Part shown: piece after piece, positions 46,883 through 56,328 of the stretch
How positions within the stretch are numbered: the stretch's first letter is position 1
Layout of the letters: every line of letters begins with the position of its first letter
Position numbers and translations under genes: made by a program
From: Dysgonomonas sp. PH5-45
GTDB lineage: Bacteria > Bacteroidota > Bacteroidia > Bacteroidales > Dysgonomonadaceae
Length of the DNA: 64,000 nt
Direction of reading: 5' to 3'
Assembly: GCF_029893235.1 (NCBI RefSeq)
Contig: NZ_JARXWE010000011.1
Location: 1-64,000, forward strand
Notes under the pieces: generated by a model
The model's input: only the letters and a program-made list of their open reading frames with translations
What the model was told of the DNA's origin: nothing
Database searches by the model: none

Positions 46883-47663
46883 ATTTGTCGTTGGGGAGTA
46901 TCGTGAAAAGTAAATATTTTCTTTTTGCCACATTGGGCGATCCGTAATAGATAATGCCATCGTCAAACAAATCGTCGGCCGTTACCTGATGGTCGTGCGC
47001 ATTAAGGCAAAACTGCAACTTGGGAAACTCTTTTATATTGCGCTGAAAAACACGCGCCACATTGTTATTAAACTGCTCGGAATAGGGACGGGCGTGCATA
47101 ACGAACACGGTTTTTTCGTGTCCTTCGCGTTTTTCGTTATACTGGTCTTCTATGAACGTGAAATCGGGAATAGGCCTGTCGTAGCTATACTCCAAAGCAT
47201 TGGTATTGAGGCACACAAACTTTACATTTCCGGCCATAAACGAAAAATTTTCCTTTCCCCATATTTTCCGGTATATCTCTTCGCCATTCCCTAAGCAATC
47301 GTGGTTACCGATAACGGCAACGTAGGGCACTTTCAGTTTACCCATTATATCGCGCATCCAAAGGAACTCTTTTGTTAATCCGAAGTCGGCAAGGTCGCCC
47401 CCATGTATCACAAAGTCGATATCAGTGCGCCGGTTAATGTTTTTGACCATGGCTTCCGTTTCGTCATACCAGCGTTGAGTATCGCCCGTCATAACAAAAC
47501 GTATAGTGTCTTTGTCCTTACACGCAGCCTCTATACGAGTTATGTTCTTTGCATTAATATTCTTTTCGCCTGTAATACGCCCATCGTAAGGATGGTACTC
47601 AAAGGCATCGCATCCACTGAATATTAATACGCTTGCTATCAGTATTAATATGTTTCTTGCCAT
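46857..47663 (-). CDS. Calcineurin-like metallophosphoesterase, lipoprotein
   Basis: A 268-residue exported phosphoesterase. The lipobox 'LIFSGC' gives Cys18. Metal-binding motifs in order: 'VMTGDTQRW', 'VIHGGDLADFG', 'VIGNHDCLG', 'VFVMHARPY' and 'NAHDHQ', i.e. the Asp-x-(His/Gln), Gly-Asp, Gly-Asn-His-Asp, His and Gly/Ala-His-x-His blocks. Substrate unknown. Likely co-transcribed with the barrel protein behind it; together they might act on a surface phosphate or lipid, which is inference from neighbourhood only. Confidence 0.9.
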   Translation of the reverse strand: MARNILILIASVLIFSGCDAFEYHPYDGRITGEKNINAKNITRIEAACKDKDTIRFVMTGDTQRWYDETEAMVKNINRRTDIDFVIHGGDLADFGLTKEFLWMRDIMGKLKVPYVAVIGNHDCLGNGEEIYRKIWGKENFSFMAGNVKFVCLNTNALEYSYDRPIPDFTFIEDQYNEKREGHEKTVFVMHARPYSEQFNNNVARVFQRNIKEFPKLQFCLNAHDHQVTADDLFDDGIIYYGSPNVAKRKYLLFTILPNDKYEYEVVSF

Positions 47664-47706
47664 AAATAAAAAAATCTTTTAAAATCTTAACCGATCCTCC
47701 CCTGTT

Positions 47707-47752
47707 AAAACAAAGCAAGCAAACCTTTTTTCAGATTTGCTTGTGTTTTATT
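47707..47752 (-). terminator. Terminator after the phosphate transporter gene
   Basis: CAAGCAAA (47716-47723) pairs with TTTGCTTG (47736-47743), extended by AAAACA/TGTTTT with a three-base bulge. On the minus strand the stem is followed by CTTTGTTTT. It ends the DUF47-PiT transcript. Confidence 0.6.
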
Positions 47753-47776
47753 TATTTTCAATATTTTAGAACAAAC

Positions 47777-48811
47777 CTATATAAAAAAATCAAGAATAAC
47801 AAATACTATCATTGCCAAAATAGCACTGACCGGTATTGTGAGTATCCAAGCCCACAGGAGGTCTTTTGTTATACCCCAACGTACGGCCGAAAGTCTTTTT
47901 ACGGAGCCTACCCCTATTATACTACCTGTAATAACATGCGTGGTACTTACCGGCACATGGAGTATTTCGGTAATAAACAGCGTCAGCGCTCCTGCCGTTT
48001 GAGCACAGAACCCTTCAACAGGCGTTATTTTGGTTATTTTGTTGCCCATCGTTTTCATGATTTTCCATCCTCCGCAAACCGTACCCAAGGCTATCGCCGT
48101 GAAACAGGCCAAAGGAACCCAGTCGTGCATGTCGTTCATCGATTCCATCCAAAGCCAAGGATGTATGTCCGGATTTTCGTGCGTTGTAGCAATCAAGGCA
48201 GCAGCAATGATACCCATTACTTTTTGCGAGTCGTTAAGCCCATGCCCTATACTCAAACCGGCCGATGATATTAGCTGAAGACGTTTAAACCATCTATCGG
48301 CTGTACGAGGTTTTACCTTCTTCACAGCATGCAGGGTTGCAATAGATATTATATTACCGCCAACCATACCGATAAGGGGAGCCACAACAATGAAGAGTGC
48401 TATAATCCCAATCACGCCCGCATGCACCGCTGCAAATCCTGCTGCCGCGATACCCGCTCCGGCAAAACCACCAATCAACGTATGCGACGACGACGAAGGA
48501 ATACCCAATTTCCAGGTTATCAGATTCCAGGTGATAGCCGCCACAAGCCCCGCTATAATAACCAGCGAAGGATTGGATATGAACGACATATCAACAGTTT
48601 TAGAAACCGTATCGGCAATACCAAAACCGCCTATTATAAACTTAGCGATGAAATATGCAATGAAATTGAAGAATGCCGCCCAGATAACGGCTTGTGTAGG
48701 AGATAAGACTTTTGTGGTAACTACTGTTGCTATGGAGTTAGCCGCATCGTGAAAACCATTGATAAAGTCGAAGATTATAGCTAAAACAATAATTATAATT
48801 AATAGCGTCAT
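47777..48811 (-). CDS. PiT-family inorganic phosphate transporter
   Basis: Low-affinity proton- or sodium-coupled phosphate uptake at the inner membrane. It has 344 residues and about ten helices. The two inverted PiT repeats are visible: 'FDFINGFHDAANSIATVVTTKVLSP' (N-terminal signature) and 'ITEILHVPVSTTHVITGSIIGVG' (C-terminal). 'GIPSSSSHTLIGGFAGAG' is also conserved. The gene follows a DUF47 gene by 10 bases, a pairing widespread in bacteria. Confidence 0.95.
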   Translation of the reverse strand: MTLLIIIIVLAIIFDFINGFHDAANSIATVVTTKVLSPTQAVIWAAFFNFIAYFIAKFIIGGFGIADTVSKTVDMSFISNPSLVIIAGLVAAITWNLITWKLGIPSSSSHTLIGGFAGAGIAAAGFAAVHAGVIGIIALFIVVAPLIGMVGGNIISIATLHAVKKVKPRTADRWFKRLQLISSAGLSIGHGLNDSQKVMGIIAAALIATTHENPDIHPWLWMESMNDMHDWVPLACFTAIALGTVCGGWKIMKTMGNKITKITPVEGFCAQTAGALTLFITEILHVPVSTTHVITGSIIGVGSVKRLSAVRWGITKDLLWAWILTIPVSAILAMIVFVILDFFI

Positions 48812-48821
48812 TGTAGTTCTG

Positions 48822-49469
48822 TTATGCGTATTTGACGATTATTGTTTTTATGATTTTGCCTACTGATTCTGCCGCATCGGTAGCTCTTTCCAATTCATGG
48901 AGAATATCTTTCAGTTTAATAACCTCGAAGGGGTCTTTCTCGTGGTCGAACAGGTCGATAAGGAAATGCTCGTAAACATCGTCGGCCTTATGCTCTATTA
49001 CGGCCAGTTCGGAACAATATTCCCTGATGACTTCGGGTTTCTTTTTCAATATTATCAATTCGGCGATAGCTTTCCGTAAACAATCGGCCGACTCACGCAC
49101 CAATTCCGCCAATTTTATTGCGCTTTCGGGCATTTTTTTGGGCTTATAAAGCGTTATGCGCTTGGCACTGCTGTTTATAAAATCGGTAACATCATCCAGC
49201 ATGAGCGACAAGTCGTTTATGTCTTCCCTGTCGAAAGGTGTTATGAATGTGTTGTTTAGTTCTTCAAAGATTTTGGATTGTAATTTGTCTCCCCGGCGTT
49301 CCTCCTCTTTTATTTTACGGAAGCTTTCAACTGCTTCCTCATGTGTTTTAACTTGTACGCACTCTACCATGTAATCGGCTGCGGTGTAAATGACGTCTGC
49401 CATTTCGCGGAGAAGGGGAAAAAATTTGTTTTCGTTTGGGGTGAATCTGTCAAAAAGATTATTCTTCAT
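48822..49469 (-). CDS. DUF47 family protein (PhoU-like regulator of the PiT transporter)
   Basis: I start it at the ATG 49467-49469 (MKNNLFDRFTPNENKFF), 215 residues. A longer open frame adds 51 residues that read like untranslated leader and lie over the promoter. Helical bundles of the PhoU fold bind iron or magnesium and modulate the linked Pit transporter. 'FREREDINDL'-like 'PFDREDINDLSLMLDDVTDFI' is the conserved metal-site stretch. It is the first gene of a two-gene operon with the transporter. Confidence 0.9.
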   Translation of the reverse strand: MKNNLFDRFTPNENKFFPLLREMADVIYTAADYMVECVQVKTHEEAVESFRKIKEEERRGDKLQSKIFEELNNTFITPFDREDINDLSLMLDDVTDFINSSAKRITLYKPKKMPESAIKLAELVRESADCLRKAIAELIILKKKPEVIREYCSELAVIEHKADDVYEHFLIDLFDHEKDPFEVIKLKDILHELERATDAAESVGKIIKTIIVKYA

Positions 49470-49548
49470 ATAATTTAAATAGTATATAATGTCTTTGAGC
49501 GGAGTACCAGCTTTTCGAGTAAGACATTTCTCGAAAGCTAATCGCACA

Positions 49549-49556
49549 CAAAGATA
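49549..49556 (-). promoter_or_regulatory. -7 box before the DUF47-PiT operon
   Basis: TATCTTTG on the minus strand, 80 bases before the DUF47 start codon, matches TAnnTTTG. Its position supports the shorter start for the gene. Confidence 0.45.
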
Positions 49557-49718
49557 AAATAAAAAACTACTTTTTAAAGGATAATTCGCCTTAAAAATAA
49601 ACAACACTATTAATCTTAACAAAAAGAGTTATACTATTAAGATACAATAATATACGGACATAAAACTCTTAACTAAAAAAACAAAAAAAAGGGATAACCC
49701 ACATTTTTTCCCGGAGAT

Positions 49719-50624
49719 TCACTCCGGTGTGTTGTTTCTCTTTTTCCAGATTTGGTAAGAGTTTATAACATTTTGCCAAAGAACATATGCTCCGGGGCCT
49801 ATCGAAGATATCGGATTCAGGTATGTCTGTGCCATCCAGATAGCCAGAATTGTGTTTTTCTGTCCAAAGGCCTGCCCTCCCGCTATACGGTCGTTGTAGC
49901 GGCTGCCTATTGTCTTCCCCACAAGAAACTGACAAACGCAAAGAACAAGGGCTACAAAGGCTATAACCGCCTCTATGTAATAATTGTTATCGTCTTGCTC
50001 CGAGATAAACTGAATGGTGCGTGCCGTTACAATAATCAGTGCCAGATTCCATAGATAGAATGACACCGACTGCGACCGGCTGATGAAAAAATGTACCCGT
50101 TTAAAGAAACGTTTAATTATAATATCGAGCACAAGGGGCAACAAAAGAAGCAGGAAAATATTTTTTGATATAACCGTTACGGCTTCAAGAAAAGGTATGC
50201 TGCTATCCGGTTCAACAACCGCAAATATTATTGGCGCACAAACAGCCACCGCCATATTACAGAGAAGAGTGTAGGCCGTCAGACCGGCTACATTTCCGCC
50301 CAGCATGCTTGTTATCACAACCGCCGAGGTTGCCGTTGGGGTAAGTATGCAAATCAACGCACCTTGAGCAACAACAGGATTGAAAAAACTAACTATCCAA
50401 TAAACCGCTACCGAACCCACCAGCTGAAGAACCAATAACCACCAGTGCATCCTGCTCGGTTTTATTTCCTTCAGCCTCATATTGCTGTATGTGATGAGCA
50501 ACATACAGAAAATAAGGTATGGCGTCAGGAACGAAAGATGCTGAAGCAGTGGATAAAACAAAGCGCCTATACACATAGATACAGGCATCATATACGATTT
50601 TAGTTTCTTCACCGACAATCCCAC
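49719..50624 (-). CDS. Bile acid:sodium symporter family (BASS) transporter
   Basis: A 301-residue inner-membrane protein with about nine to ten helices. It has the SBF-type pattern: 'NPVVAQGALICILTPTATSAVVITSMLGGNVAGLTAYTLLCNMAVAV' covers the crossed-helix region with the conserved Pro-Thr and Gly-Gly-Asn. Substrates of bacterial members include bile acids, pantoate and other organic anions; none can be assigned here. It lies 22 bases after the dihydroorotase gene on the same strand. Confidence 0.87.
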   Translation of the reverse strand: MGLSVKKLKSYMMPVSMCIGALFYPLLQHLSFLTPYLIFCMLLITYSNMRLKEIKPSRMHWWLLVLQLVGSVAVYWIVSFFNPVVAQGALICILTPTATSAVVITSMLGGNVAGLTAYTLLCNMAVAVCAPIIFAVVEPDSSIPFLEAVTVISKNIFLLLLLPLVLDIIIKRFFKRVHFFISRSQSVSFYLWNLALIIVTARTIQFISEQDDNNYYIEAVIAFVALVLCVCQFLVGKTIGSRYNDRIAGGQAFGQKNTILAIWMAQTYLNPISSIGPGAYVLWQNVINSYQIWKKRNNTPE

Positions 50625-50646
50625 AGCAACAGTTTTTCTATAAAAT

Positions 50647-51984
50647 TCAATAGTCGAACACTAAGGCTTCGCCTTTTACATCATTGAGTACCCCCGCATC
50701 GAAGGCCAACCGGCCGTTCAGGAAAGTTTTTTCGATGGTTGTAGACAAGGTTTGCCCTTCCACGGGCGACCATCCGCATTTATACAAAATATTATCTTTC
50801 TGTATTGTATAATTCTTATTAGGGTCGACCAGAACCATATCGGCATAATACCCCTGACGCAGATAACCCCTCTTGTGTACACGGAAAAGGGTGGCAGGCG
50901 CATGGCACATTTTGTCAACAACCTGCTCTTTGGTTAATCTCCCCTGTTTTGCCAGCTCAAGCATCATTTGCAGGGAATGCTGTACCAAAGGCCCTCCCGA
51001 CGCAGCTTGCAGGCAGTCGCCCTGTTTTTCTTCGGGCAAGTGTGGGGCATGGTCGGTTGCCACAACATCCAATCGTCCGTTCAGCAAGCCTTGCAACAGA
51101 GCATCCCTATCGTTTTTTGTCTTAATGGCAGGATTCCACTTGATGCGTGTTCCGTATTTCGCGTAATCCTCGTCCGAGAACCAAAGGTGATGCACACAAA
51201 CTTCGCCCGTAATTTTCTTTTGGGCAAGGGGCGTTGCATCAAACAGAGTTACTTCCTTGGCCGTAGACAAGTGCAATATATGAAGCCTCGCTCCATATTT
51301 ATCGGCCAATTCTACGGCTTTTGCCGAAGACCGATAGCAAGCCTCTTCGCTACGAATGAGCGGATGGTATTGCACCGGAATACTATCGCCGAATTTTGCC
51401 TTATAGTACTCTATATTCTTTTTTATTATCTCTTCTTCCTCGCAATGGGTTGCTATGAGCATATCTATTTCGGCAAAAACAGATGAGAGCGTCTTCTGGT
51501 TATCGACCAACATATTTCCGGTCGACGAGCCCATAAAAACCTTTATCCCACAAATATGCTTCTTGTCCGCTTTTTTCAGCTCTGCCAGATTATCGTTGGT
51601 TGCACCCAGATAGAACGAATAGTTTGCGTACGATTTCTCTTCGGCAGCCTCAAACTTAGCATCCAAAGCTTCGATGGTGGTTGTTTGTGGTTTTGTGTTA
51701 GGCATTTCCATGAAAGAGGTTACCCCTCCGGCTATTGCCGCACGGCTTTCGGTACGCAGATCACCTTTATGAGTCAGACCCGGGTCGCGGAAATGTACCT
51801 GATCGTCTATCACTCCCGGAAGAAGCCATAACCCCGAAGCATCAATAACCTCGGCTTGCGATAGTATGCCTTCGGGCACTTCGCCCGGAACAAATATGTC
51901 TTTAATTATTTTTCCCTCTATCAGTACTGAACCTACAAACGAACGTCCTTCGTTTACGATGGTGGCATTGTGGATAAGAATCAT
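50647..51984 (-). CDS. pyrC: Dihydroorotase (amidohydrolase)
   Basis: Closes carbamoyl-aspartate to dihydroorotate in pyrimidine synthesis. It has 445 residues and an amidohydrolase TIM barrel. '[34 protein letters not shown]' (about 63-96) and '[16 protein letters not shown]' are dihydroorotase signatures. The first metal residue of the HxH pair is Gln ('[10 protein letters not shown]'); as I remember this is common in Bacteroidetes enzymes. 'GIKVFMGSS' provides the bridging Lys. A related role (hydantoinase-like) is possible but less likely. Confidence 0.9.
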   Translation of the reverse strand: MILIHNATIVNEGRSFVGSVLIEGKIIKDIFVPGEVPEGILSQAEVIDASGLWLLPGVIDDQVHFRDPGLTHKGDLRTESRAAIAGGVTSFMEMPNTKPQTTTIEALDAKFEAAEEKSYANYSFYLGATNDNLAELKKADKKHICGIKVFMGSSTGNMLVDNQKTLSSVFAEIDMLIATHCEEEEIIKKNIEYYKAKFGDSIPVQYHPLIRSEEACYRSSAKAVELADKYGARLHILHLSTAKEVTLFDATPLAQKKITGEVCVHHLWFSDEDYAKYGTRIKWNPAIKTKNDRDALLQGLLNGRLDVVATDHAPHLPEEKQGDCLQAASGGPLVQHSLQMMLELAKQGRLTKEQVVDKMCHAPATLFRVHKRGYLRQGYYADMVLVDPNKNYTIQKDNILYKCGWSPVEGQTLSTTIEKTFLNGRLAFDAGVLNDVKGEALVFDY

Positions 51985-52056
51985 GTTTTTATTTTTTTCT
52001 CAGAAAAGTTTTATAAATCTGAACCTGAACAAAGATACATAAAAGTTCAAGTAAAC

Positions 52057-52683
52057 TTATTTTCGCAACGAAGGGATTGTCCGGAACGAATAGCCTTGTT
52101 CCAGCAACCACTCTATGGCTTTGGGCAAAGCCTCCTTCATGTTTCTTTCGGCTTTGAGCGAATCGTGAAAAACAATGACAGACCCATTGCGGGTATATTT
52201 CTGTACATTCTTCAATACCGAATGGGGAGTCATGTATTTACTGTAATCGCGGGTAACAACATCCCACAATATAATTTTATAGTGTTTCCTTAATCTAAGG
52301 AACTGAGGGATACGCATGTGCCCGTGAGGAGGGCGAAACAGGTCGGAGTTGATATACTCTGATGCCTTTTTTGTGTTTTCCACATATCTGCCCGACCAAG
52401 AACGAACACCTTGCAGGTGGTTGTATGTATGATTACCTACCTTATGCCCCCGGTCTAAAATATCTTTATATATTTCCGGATGTTTGCGGACATTATCTCC
52501 CACACAAAAAAAGGTAGCTTTAATCTTATACTTATCCAGAACGTCCAAAACCCACGTTGTGATTTCGGGCACCGGCCCATCGTCGAAGGTCAGGTAAACA
52601 ACCTTTTCTCCATCAACCGGTATTCGCCAATACCCGCCGGGAAAAAACATTCTGTATATAAAAGGAGGTTGCTCTATTAACAT
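52057..52683 (-). CDS. Polysaccharide deacetylase family protein
   Basis: A 208-residue NodB-type deacetylase. I start it at 52683 (MLIEQPPFIYRMFFPG) because the longer open frame runs into the terminator hairpin of the preceding gene. 'VYLTFDDGPVPEIT' holds the catalytic Asp pair, 'GNHTYNHLQG' the metal-binding His-x3-His, and 'FRPPHGHM' the Arg-x-Pro motif; 'VFHDS' follows. No signal peptide, so it may act on a cytoplasmic or membrane-linked sugar. It probably removes acetyl groups from GlcNAc-like residues. Confidence 0.9.
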   Translation of the reverse strand: MLIEQPPFIYRMFFPGGYWRIPVDGEKVVYLTFDDGPVPEITTWVLDVLDKYKIKATFFCVGDNVRKHPEIYKDILDRGHKVGNHTYNHLQGVRSWSGRYVENTKKASEYINSDLFRPPHGHMRIPQFLRLRKHYKIILWDVVTRDYSKYMTPHSVLKNVQKYTRNGSVIVFHDSLKAERNMKEALPKAIEWLLEQGYSFRTIPSLRK

Positions 52684-52705
52684 TACGTATGTCCGAAACC
52701 GAAAA

Positions 52706-52750
52706 ACAAAAGATTGCGAATCAATGGGGATTCGCAATCTTTTGTTACAT
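52706..52750 (-). terminator. Strong terminator after the DUF2723 gene
   Basis: ACAAAAGATTGCGAATC (52706-52722) and its exact complement (52729-52745) form a 17-bp stem with a six-base loop. On the minus strand T-rich TTTTGTTTTT follows. It lies between the DUF2723 stop and the deacetylase start. Confidence 0.9.
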
Positions 52751-52756
52751 ATTAGT

Positions 52757-55700
52757 TTATTTTTGGAATTCCTGTAATAATGCAGGATTGTATTTCTGCA
52801 TCATACCCATAGATTTTTCCAAAATCTTGTTCTCGAAAGCAGCAATAGCCGTATCACCCTGACTGCGGTAATAATTAGATATTGCATTGTTTGTTATATT
52901 CTTCAAGGTGAAGTCAGCTAAATCGATCATCCCGTTCGAGTAATAAATCTGGGAATAAGTAATCAGTTTACTTACCAACTCTTCGTACGTTTTTTGCTCT
53001 CCATTCCGCTGGTAAGCACTGCTCAGCATCAGCATCACGTTGATATATTCGCCAATATCAGACGAGCACTTGTTCATATGGCTCTGTTTTAAACCATGAT
53101 ACCAGCCTAAAGTTGAGTACACCCTATCGGTAATTGATTTGGCAACAGCATTGGCCTTCGCTTTCTGTCCTAAATGCAGGTAAGAGTCAACAAATGTAAC
53201 AGACTCGTAACCCATCGGAACGGTAGATGCCGGCACAACTTCCATTATCTTATCCAACGCCTTCAGAGCCTTATCGTTCTTACCTTCCTCTATGAGGGCT
53301 GTGATAAGCTGCGCAAACATCAGACGGTAAGTCTTGCAGGTACGCATATTGGTTTCGTCGATATATACTTTCGGATTGTTGATTCCCGTATAACGGAACT
53401 TGTTCATCATATTGTTGTACGTAACATCGGTATTCACTCCGCCTTGCACTCCGTTTTGAGGAATCTGCCCCGGAACAACACGATAGGTAAGCCCCTGCAA
53501 CATAAAGTTTTCTTTTTGCAGCCCCATATACATATCGTTGCCCACAGTAACAGCAAAATAGACAGGGCGTTTCCAGTTGTCGGCATTGATATTTTTCAAC
53601 ATGTCAAGAATCATAAGTTCGCTACGGTAAATAGCCGAACCCTCGCGCCCTATGTTGACAACCATATCCCGTTTTGGTTGAGTTCCCAAGTTTGCCCAGT
53701 TTACCTTACCCTCGTTCACATTCATGTACAAAGCCGATCCCGGAATAACAGGAGCATCTGTTATGAAAGGGTTTTGAGGAGTATAAAATATTTCGGCATC
53801 TCTTAGGTTATCCATCACTTCGTCGAGCAATACCGAGTCTTTAAACACCGATGTATCGTAATACTTCGTGAAGTCTACCGCCTGCATAGCCGACATAGGG
53901 TTATTGGGGTCGATACCCATTTGGTTTTGAAGTGTTTTTTCAATAAAGTTTTTCGACATCACAAACGCGTACCGTCCTTTTTCGGTTGCATAATGTTTCT
54001 CTTCCCAGTCGATAGGCAACGGTTTTGAGTTGTATGCCTGACGGCGCATCTGATCTACATACCAATCGGTTTGCAGATAACTCAGGTTACATACACGCAC
54101 ATCTGTACGGTATCCCTCAACTTCTTGTATATACCACAACGGGAAGGTATCATTATCTCCGTTGGTAAATATTATCCCTTGTTCCTCGCAACTATCCAGA
54201 TAGTTCATAGCCGCATCGTGCATGATGTATCTGCCCGAACGGTCGTGGTCGTCCCATGTTTGCGAAACCATTTGTACGGGAATCAATAGTGTCAGCACCG
54301 AAATAATGATTGCAACGGCAGGTGTTTCACTCTTCAGATATTTCTTAATCAGAGTCCACACGCCAGCCACGCCAAGACCTATCCAGATTGAAAAAGCGTA
54401 GAACGACCCGGCATAAGCATAATCGCGTTCGCGCGGCTCAAATGGTTTTTGGTTCAGATAAATCACAATGGCTATACCTGTCATGAAAAACAACATGAAG
54501 GTTACCCATAACTGTTGCGATCCTTTTTTGCCGCTCATCAGCTGGAAGGCTATACCCAATATACCCAAAATCAGAGGCAGCATATAGAATTTATTGTGCC
54601 CTTTATTGTTTGCGATATCGGGCGGCAGGTTATCTTGCGACCCCAAACCGAGAATATGCTCGTCGATGAAGCCTATACCCGTTATCCAGTTTCCGTTCGA
54701 AATTCCTCCCATCGATTGAATATCGTTCTGGCGACCGGAAAAATTCCACATAAAATAACGGAAATACATGAAATTCAGTTGATACGAGAAAAAGAACTGC
54801 AAATTCTGGAAGAATGTTGGTGTAACACTGGGGCTTGTTACCCCTCCCCAACTTGCGTAACCGCGCATATAGCGGTCGTAGCCGGGTTGGTCTTTCGAGG
54901 CATGCATACGAGGGAACAACATAGCGTTTGTGTACTCATAGTCGCCCGAAGTTTCGGTAACCACGTAGCGGTCTTTCTCGGCAGGCGACGTTTTCACCAC
55001 CCTGCCATATTTATCCTTAACATTAGTTTGCTTAGCTACTCCGTTTTCGCGAACCACTTCCGATGCGTATGTACGACCATAGAACAACGGCGTATCGCCA
55101 TACTGCTCGCGGTTCTGATAACTACCCAACGAGAATACATCTTCGGGCGAGTTCTGATCCATCGGGGTATTTGCCGCCGAACGGATAGGAATCAACGCAA
55201 AAGAAGAGTATCCTATCATTATCACAAACAAACACAAAACAGAAGTGTTAAGTAAACGGAAAGTAACACCTTTATATTTGTATAAGAACACGATAAGCCC
55301 TGCAAGTAGTACCAGCCAGAACAGAACGCTCGATCCTATAAATATCGTACCCGACAGAACCGCACAAAGCAAGAAAGCTATTTTTGCCCTGCTCATGCTA
55401 CCTTTCGCCGAGAATGTTTCGAAACCTGCCCAAGCCAAAGTGACAAACAACAGAATCAGATATGCAAAAGCTCCCGAATTGTACGAGAAGCCTAAAGAGT
55501 TTACAAAGAATAGTTCGAACCATCCTCCCAATTTAGAAAATCCGGGAATGATGCCATACATCAATACAACAATCAACCCGAAAGAACCTAATAGCGAAAG
55601 GAGAATCCCTTTGGTGCTGACCGCGTTCGATTTCTTGAAATAATAAACCAACACAATTGCGGGGATACACAGCAAGTTCAACAAGTGAACCCCGATAGAA

Positions 55701-56260
55701 AGCCCCATTGCATAGGCAATCAGCACAAGCCATTTATCGGCACCCGGCTTGCCTGCCCGGTTTTCCCATTTCAGAATCAGCCAGAAAACCAAAGCCGTAA
55801 ACATAGAAGAGTAGGCGTAAACCTCACCCTCTACGGCCGAAAACCAGAATGTATCTGAAAACGTATAAACCAAAGCTCCAACCAAGCCACTACCCATAAT
55901 GATTATGAGTTGTGCCAAAGACATTTCTTTGTTATTATCCTGACAAACAAGCTTCTTTGCCAGATGGGTTATTGTCCAAAACAAGAAGAGGATAGTCAGC
56001 GCACTCAACAATGCCGACATGATGTTTACCATTGCTGCCACCTGACTGGGGTCGGATGCGAACAAAGAGAAAAACTTACCGGTCAACATAAAAAACGGAG
56101 CACCCGGCGGGTGACCCACTTCCAACTTATAGGCAGAAGTTATAAACTCGCCGCAATCCCAGAAGCTGGCACTGGGCTCTATCGTCATACAGTAAACTAC
56201 TGCTGCAATGGCAAAACTTAGCCATCCAAAAATGTTGTTAATCAGGTTATATTTCTTCAT
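52757..56260 (-). CDS. DUF2723 (TMEM260/PMT-like) membrane protein
   Basis: An 1167-residue membrane protein. The N-terminal half has about a dozen helices, beginning 'NLINNIFGWLSFAIAAVVYCMTIEPSASFWDCGEFI' (residues 4-39), with the acidic 'DCGE' after the first helix as in protein O-mannosyltransferase-like GT-C enzymes. The C-terminal half is periplasmic and TPR-like ('KALKALDKIMEVVPAS'). The family is linked to O-glycosylation in animals (TMEM260); in Bacteroidetes it is widespread and its role is not settled. It stands alone with its own promoter box and terminator. Confidence 0.92.
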   Translation of the reverse strand: MKKYNLINNIFGWLSFAIAAVVYCMTIEPSASFWDCGEFITSAYKLEVGHPPGAPFFMLTGKFFSLFASDPSQVAAMVNIMSALLSALTILFLFWTITHLAKKLVCQDNNKEMSLAQLIIIMGSGLVGALVYTFSDTFWFSAVEGEVYAYSSMFTALVFWLILKWENRAGKPGADKWLVLIAYAMGLSIGVHLLNLLCIPAIVLVYYFKKSNAVSTKGILLSLLGSFGLIVVLMYGIIPGFSKLGGWFELFFVNSLGFSYNSGAFAYLILLFVTLAWAGFETFSAKGSMSRAKIAFLLCAVLSGTIFIGSSVLFWLVLLAGLIVFLYKYKGVTFRLLNTSVLCLFVIMIGYSSFALIPIRSAANTPMDQNSPEDVFSLGSYQNREQYGDTPLFYGRTYASEVVRENGVAKQTNVKDKYGRVVKTSPAEKDRYVVTETSGDYEYTNAMLFPRMHASKDQPGYDRYMRGYASWGGVTSPSVTPTFFQNLQFFFSYQLNFMYFRYFMWNFSGRQNDIQSMGGISNGNWITGIGFIDEHILGLGSQDNLPPDIANNKGHNKFYMLPLILGILGIAFQLMSGKKGSQQLWVTFMLFFMTGIAIVIYLNQKPFEPRERDYAYAGSFYAFSIWIGLGVAGVWTLIKKYLKSETPAVAIIISVLTLLIPVQMVSQTWDDHDRSGRYIMHDAAMNYLDSCEEQGIIFTNGDNDTFPLWYIQEVEGYRTDVRVCNLSYLQTDWYVDQMRRQAYNSKPLPIDWEEKHYATEKGRYAFVMSKNFIEKTLQNQMGIDPNNPMSAMQAVDFTKYYDTSVFKDSVLLDEVMDNLRDAEIFYTPQNPFITDAPVIPGSALYMNVNEGKVNWANLGTQPKRDMVVNIGREGSAIYRSELMILDMLKNINADNWKRPVYFAVTVGNDMYMGLQKENFMLQGLTYRVVPGQIPQNGVQGGVNTDVTYNNMMNKFRYTGINNPKVYIDETNMRTCKTYRLMFAQLITALIEEGKNDKALKALDKIMEVVPASTVPMGYESVTFVDSYLHLGQKAKANAVAKSITDRVYSTLGWYHGLKQSHMNKCSSDIGEYINVMLMLSSAYQRNGEQKTYEELVSKLITYSQIYYSNGMIDLADFTLKNITNNAISNYYRSQGDTAIAAFENKILEKSMGMMQKYNPALLQEFQK

Positions 56261-56320
56261 CCTTCTCCAGAATAAGTATTTTGAATTATCTTCTTATTGT
56301 ACTCTCCATAAGATTCGCTG

Positions 56321-56328
56321 CAAAGATA
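56321..56328 (-). promoter_or_regulatory. -7 box before the DUF2723 gene
   Basis: TATCTTTG on the minus strand, 61 bases before the start codon, matches TAnnTTTG. No clear -33 box. Confidence 0.45.

Noticed and set aside
49470-49622. 51-residue N-terminal extension of the DUF47 protein
   Set aside because: It covers the presumed promoter box and has no similarity to the family, which starts at 'MKNNLFDRF'.
49690-49704. GGGATAACCC hairpin with A/T run as terminator of the BASS gene
   Set aside because: The stem is only three base pairs, too weak to call.
52684-52737. Upstream start of the polysaccharide deacetylase
   Set aside because: The extra 18 codons run through the terminator stem of the preceding gene.
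54515-55255. 246-codon plus-strand frame inside the DUF2723 gene
   Set aside because: Antisense of a conserved membrane-protein gene; no coding features.
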